Source: JAIEPM01 sp964546815 (GTDB lineage: Bacteria > Cyanobacteriota > Vampirovibrionia > Obscuribacterales > Obscuribacteraceae). From it: 64,000 nt of DNA. The stretch covers positions 1-64,000 of the forward strand of contig CAZJLR010000011.1 of assembly GCA_964546815.1 (NCBI GenBank). The letters run 5' to 3'. The notes beneath the pieces are model-generated. The model was not told the origin of the DNA, made no database searches, and saw only the letters and a list, made by a program, of their open reading frames with translations. The position numbers were made by a program, and so were the translations under genes. Of this stretch, positions 63,801-64,000 are shown in pieces; the first letter of the stretch is position 1; each line of letters begins with the position of its first letter.

Positions 63801-64000
63801 TGCATTAACGCGCAACCGTCCGTTGATTTCAGTTACGTTGCTGCTGGAAATGCGTGGAATTTCGAGTTTTGCCGGTGCTACGAGATCACTGATAGCTTCC
63901 GATTTAGTATCACTTGCTTGCTTGTTTATTTCTGCGTTTTGCGCCGCAGGAGGATTTAAGGACTCGGTAATTGCGATTAAGCTGTTAAGCTTGCTTGGAT
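60828..64000 (-). CDS. Large toxin-like protein with transglutaminase-like domain, 5' end outside window
   Basis: At least 1057 residues; the frame stays open to the window end without an ATG/GTG/TTG upstream of 63815, so the true start lies beyond. A Cys-containing N-terminal part (CSNAGNCTEESEPCG) is followed by a long Ala/Ser-rich helical and hydrophobic region (ATAGIGASLNAAVSAGKIGV, YSGYAAEIGASTLAGG), a beta-rich part (PGDKVHVNGNEKIVVALDET), then a transglutaminase-like fold: GKGVCSQQALLLKVLCDELD (Cys), LNHAWTLIDI (His) and RVYDPRQ (Asp). The tail contains a KPGDY segment like the repeats of the 10-kb toxin-like protein. The architecture suggests a second polymorphic toxin or secreted effector; no immunity gene is visible downstream. 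Confidence 0.82.
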   Translation of the reverse strand, partial: PSKLNSLIAITESLNPPAAQNAEINKQASDTKSEAISDLVAPAKLEIPRISSSNVTEINGRLRVNADVFVIKDGRLYRTCSNAGNCTEESEPCGALLPGYGMMLNGQNPVDLSQQARVLMEFSIGSSEKHQLIGLGAPRHTDCIGFSDGGLVDVQDLFREAKQAKALADNSLKDYVDNKTWATGWITDPIIGHRQEMLRGFSHDVSLQTNALEKSSSELFNKGFDPSIVSNFRLDNYTKSTQLLMHGIGATAASSSELSVEAKQSQKIANDAIVMTAITVATAGIGASLNAAVSAGKIGVYSGYAAEIGASTLAGGSISMFGRMSNNSNDFNNFKAGMWEGAAMASASVGARMFGQFNQLNNMRTALNTAQAARSLEQQAILNCALGRMVQSGRSTVEIAAVFGAYKLASAGVQSYAFAKSAALREPGAEALTAKTLALSTAFFLAGELGRYSVSRATGCFGLSSKSFANAALSDMGMAYSNASSAALTQAIECEKMRIAKDLGKEPSQLSMQELSDNIDYAKVADQMNQSGAIAVVSAPFMTALSHQMVHMADRRFNKTQSLPQLLLTGHVPEEMPNVSPELDSHQFLPGDKVHVNGNEKIVVALDETDSNRILIRHNADSDRPIDQKQVTEGELLTQFGKMQVGTLTVHYSLNEPGGKVWVEERRIGDNKINLLERPDLQVVDKDHVIPLLVQSPNKTVLLDLGLPNKDLNQFEKTAPQDKSEVPGVMMAKKLPSRQAINQSNEYARNHEFSGKLKDGFANAGQHKFVNRKGEFNSRTRPATVVDRANDPVLRFVIEEARTKFGDLAPKERAEALTKYAKELLTPESMRNNNEKPLDNWYSMFNHEQRGNRVLLGEFIRQGKGVCSQQALLLKVLCDELDLPATLVRGNGGGGRDNLNHAWTLIDIGAGPRVYDPRQRIYGADPASVHRQGKEIVRLLGQPSPTPADLNLGTGQRINYQDTSGWKVESIDENTGKIVILHDAIKCLSPELFEKYNQCKAQQAKPGDYFNILRSDNTVESAWCFDGFNQDGSMCFSKVDAVREEVTAADLITSGV

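Overview
The window is bacterial chromosomal DNA of moderate GC, densely packed with genes on both strands. I see no rRNA, tRNA, CRISPR array, transposase or phage genes. The mix of gene types (a ferredoxin-type glutamate synthase, PUFA/heterocyst-glycolipid-type KS and ACP, eukaryote-like Ser/Thr kinase with TPRs, PspA, LysM and EF-hand-like small proteins, alpha-2-macroglobulin, very large toxin-like proteins, frequent GTG and TTG starts) suggests a non-photosynthetic relative of cyanobacteria, such as Candidatus Obscuribacterales (Vampirovibrionia/Melainabacteria). That placement is inference from gene style; I could not run a search.

Layout. 1-3.3 kb: a palindromic repeat, an SDR + QueA-like operon and a D-threonine aldolase/D-serine dehydratase-like enzyme. 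3.4-8.4 kb: small secreted or accessory genes, including a LysM protein, a basic coiled-coil gene followed by a 33-residue acidic microprotein, and a 103-bp duplication of the coiled-coil gene's leader. 8.6-18.9 kb: a 3354-residue toxin-like protein with annexin-like N-terminal repeats, tandem repeats, KPGDY-type repeats and a C-terminal zeta-toxin-like kinase, overlapped at its end by a 102-residue gene that could encode its antidote. 19.0-27.3 kb: seven tightly spaced minus-strand genes: PqqD-like, ATP-grasp, type III PLP decarboxylase, urea transporter-M23 fusion, BaeS/BaeR-like two-component pair, S1/P1 nuclease. 27.4-33.3 kb: a hydrophilic protein, a thioredoxin-TPR protein, a glycine-rich secreted protein and a PspA-Ser/Thr kinase pair. 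33.4-36.2 kb: an ACP-KS pair sharing a short linker motif. 36.5-45.5 kb: TPR, cyanophycinase-like, zinc-ribbon, VirB2-like pilin, GH130-like, SDR and MshEN/TPR genes. 45.6-50.4 kb: an alpha-2-macroglobulin with an intact thioester site and a coupled small gene. 50.7-55.4 kb: gltB. 55.5-60.8 kb: a small helical protein, an OmpR-type regulator, an EF-hand-like protein, a sensor kinase with an in-frame stop at codon 7, and a TPR protein. 60.8-64.0 kb: a large transglutaminase-like protein cut by the window end.

Most likely to reward follow-up: (1) the zeta-toxin giant with its overlapping small gene; (2) the PqqD/ATP-grasp/PLP decarboxylase operon, which resembles carrier-tethered amino-acid chemistry (the ATP-grasp plus decarboxylase pair of butirosin biosynthesis) but has a PqqD-like protein in place of an obvious carrier; (3) the paired basic coiled-coil and acidic microprotein with a duplicated leader; (4) the ochre codon near the start of the histidine kinase gene.
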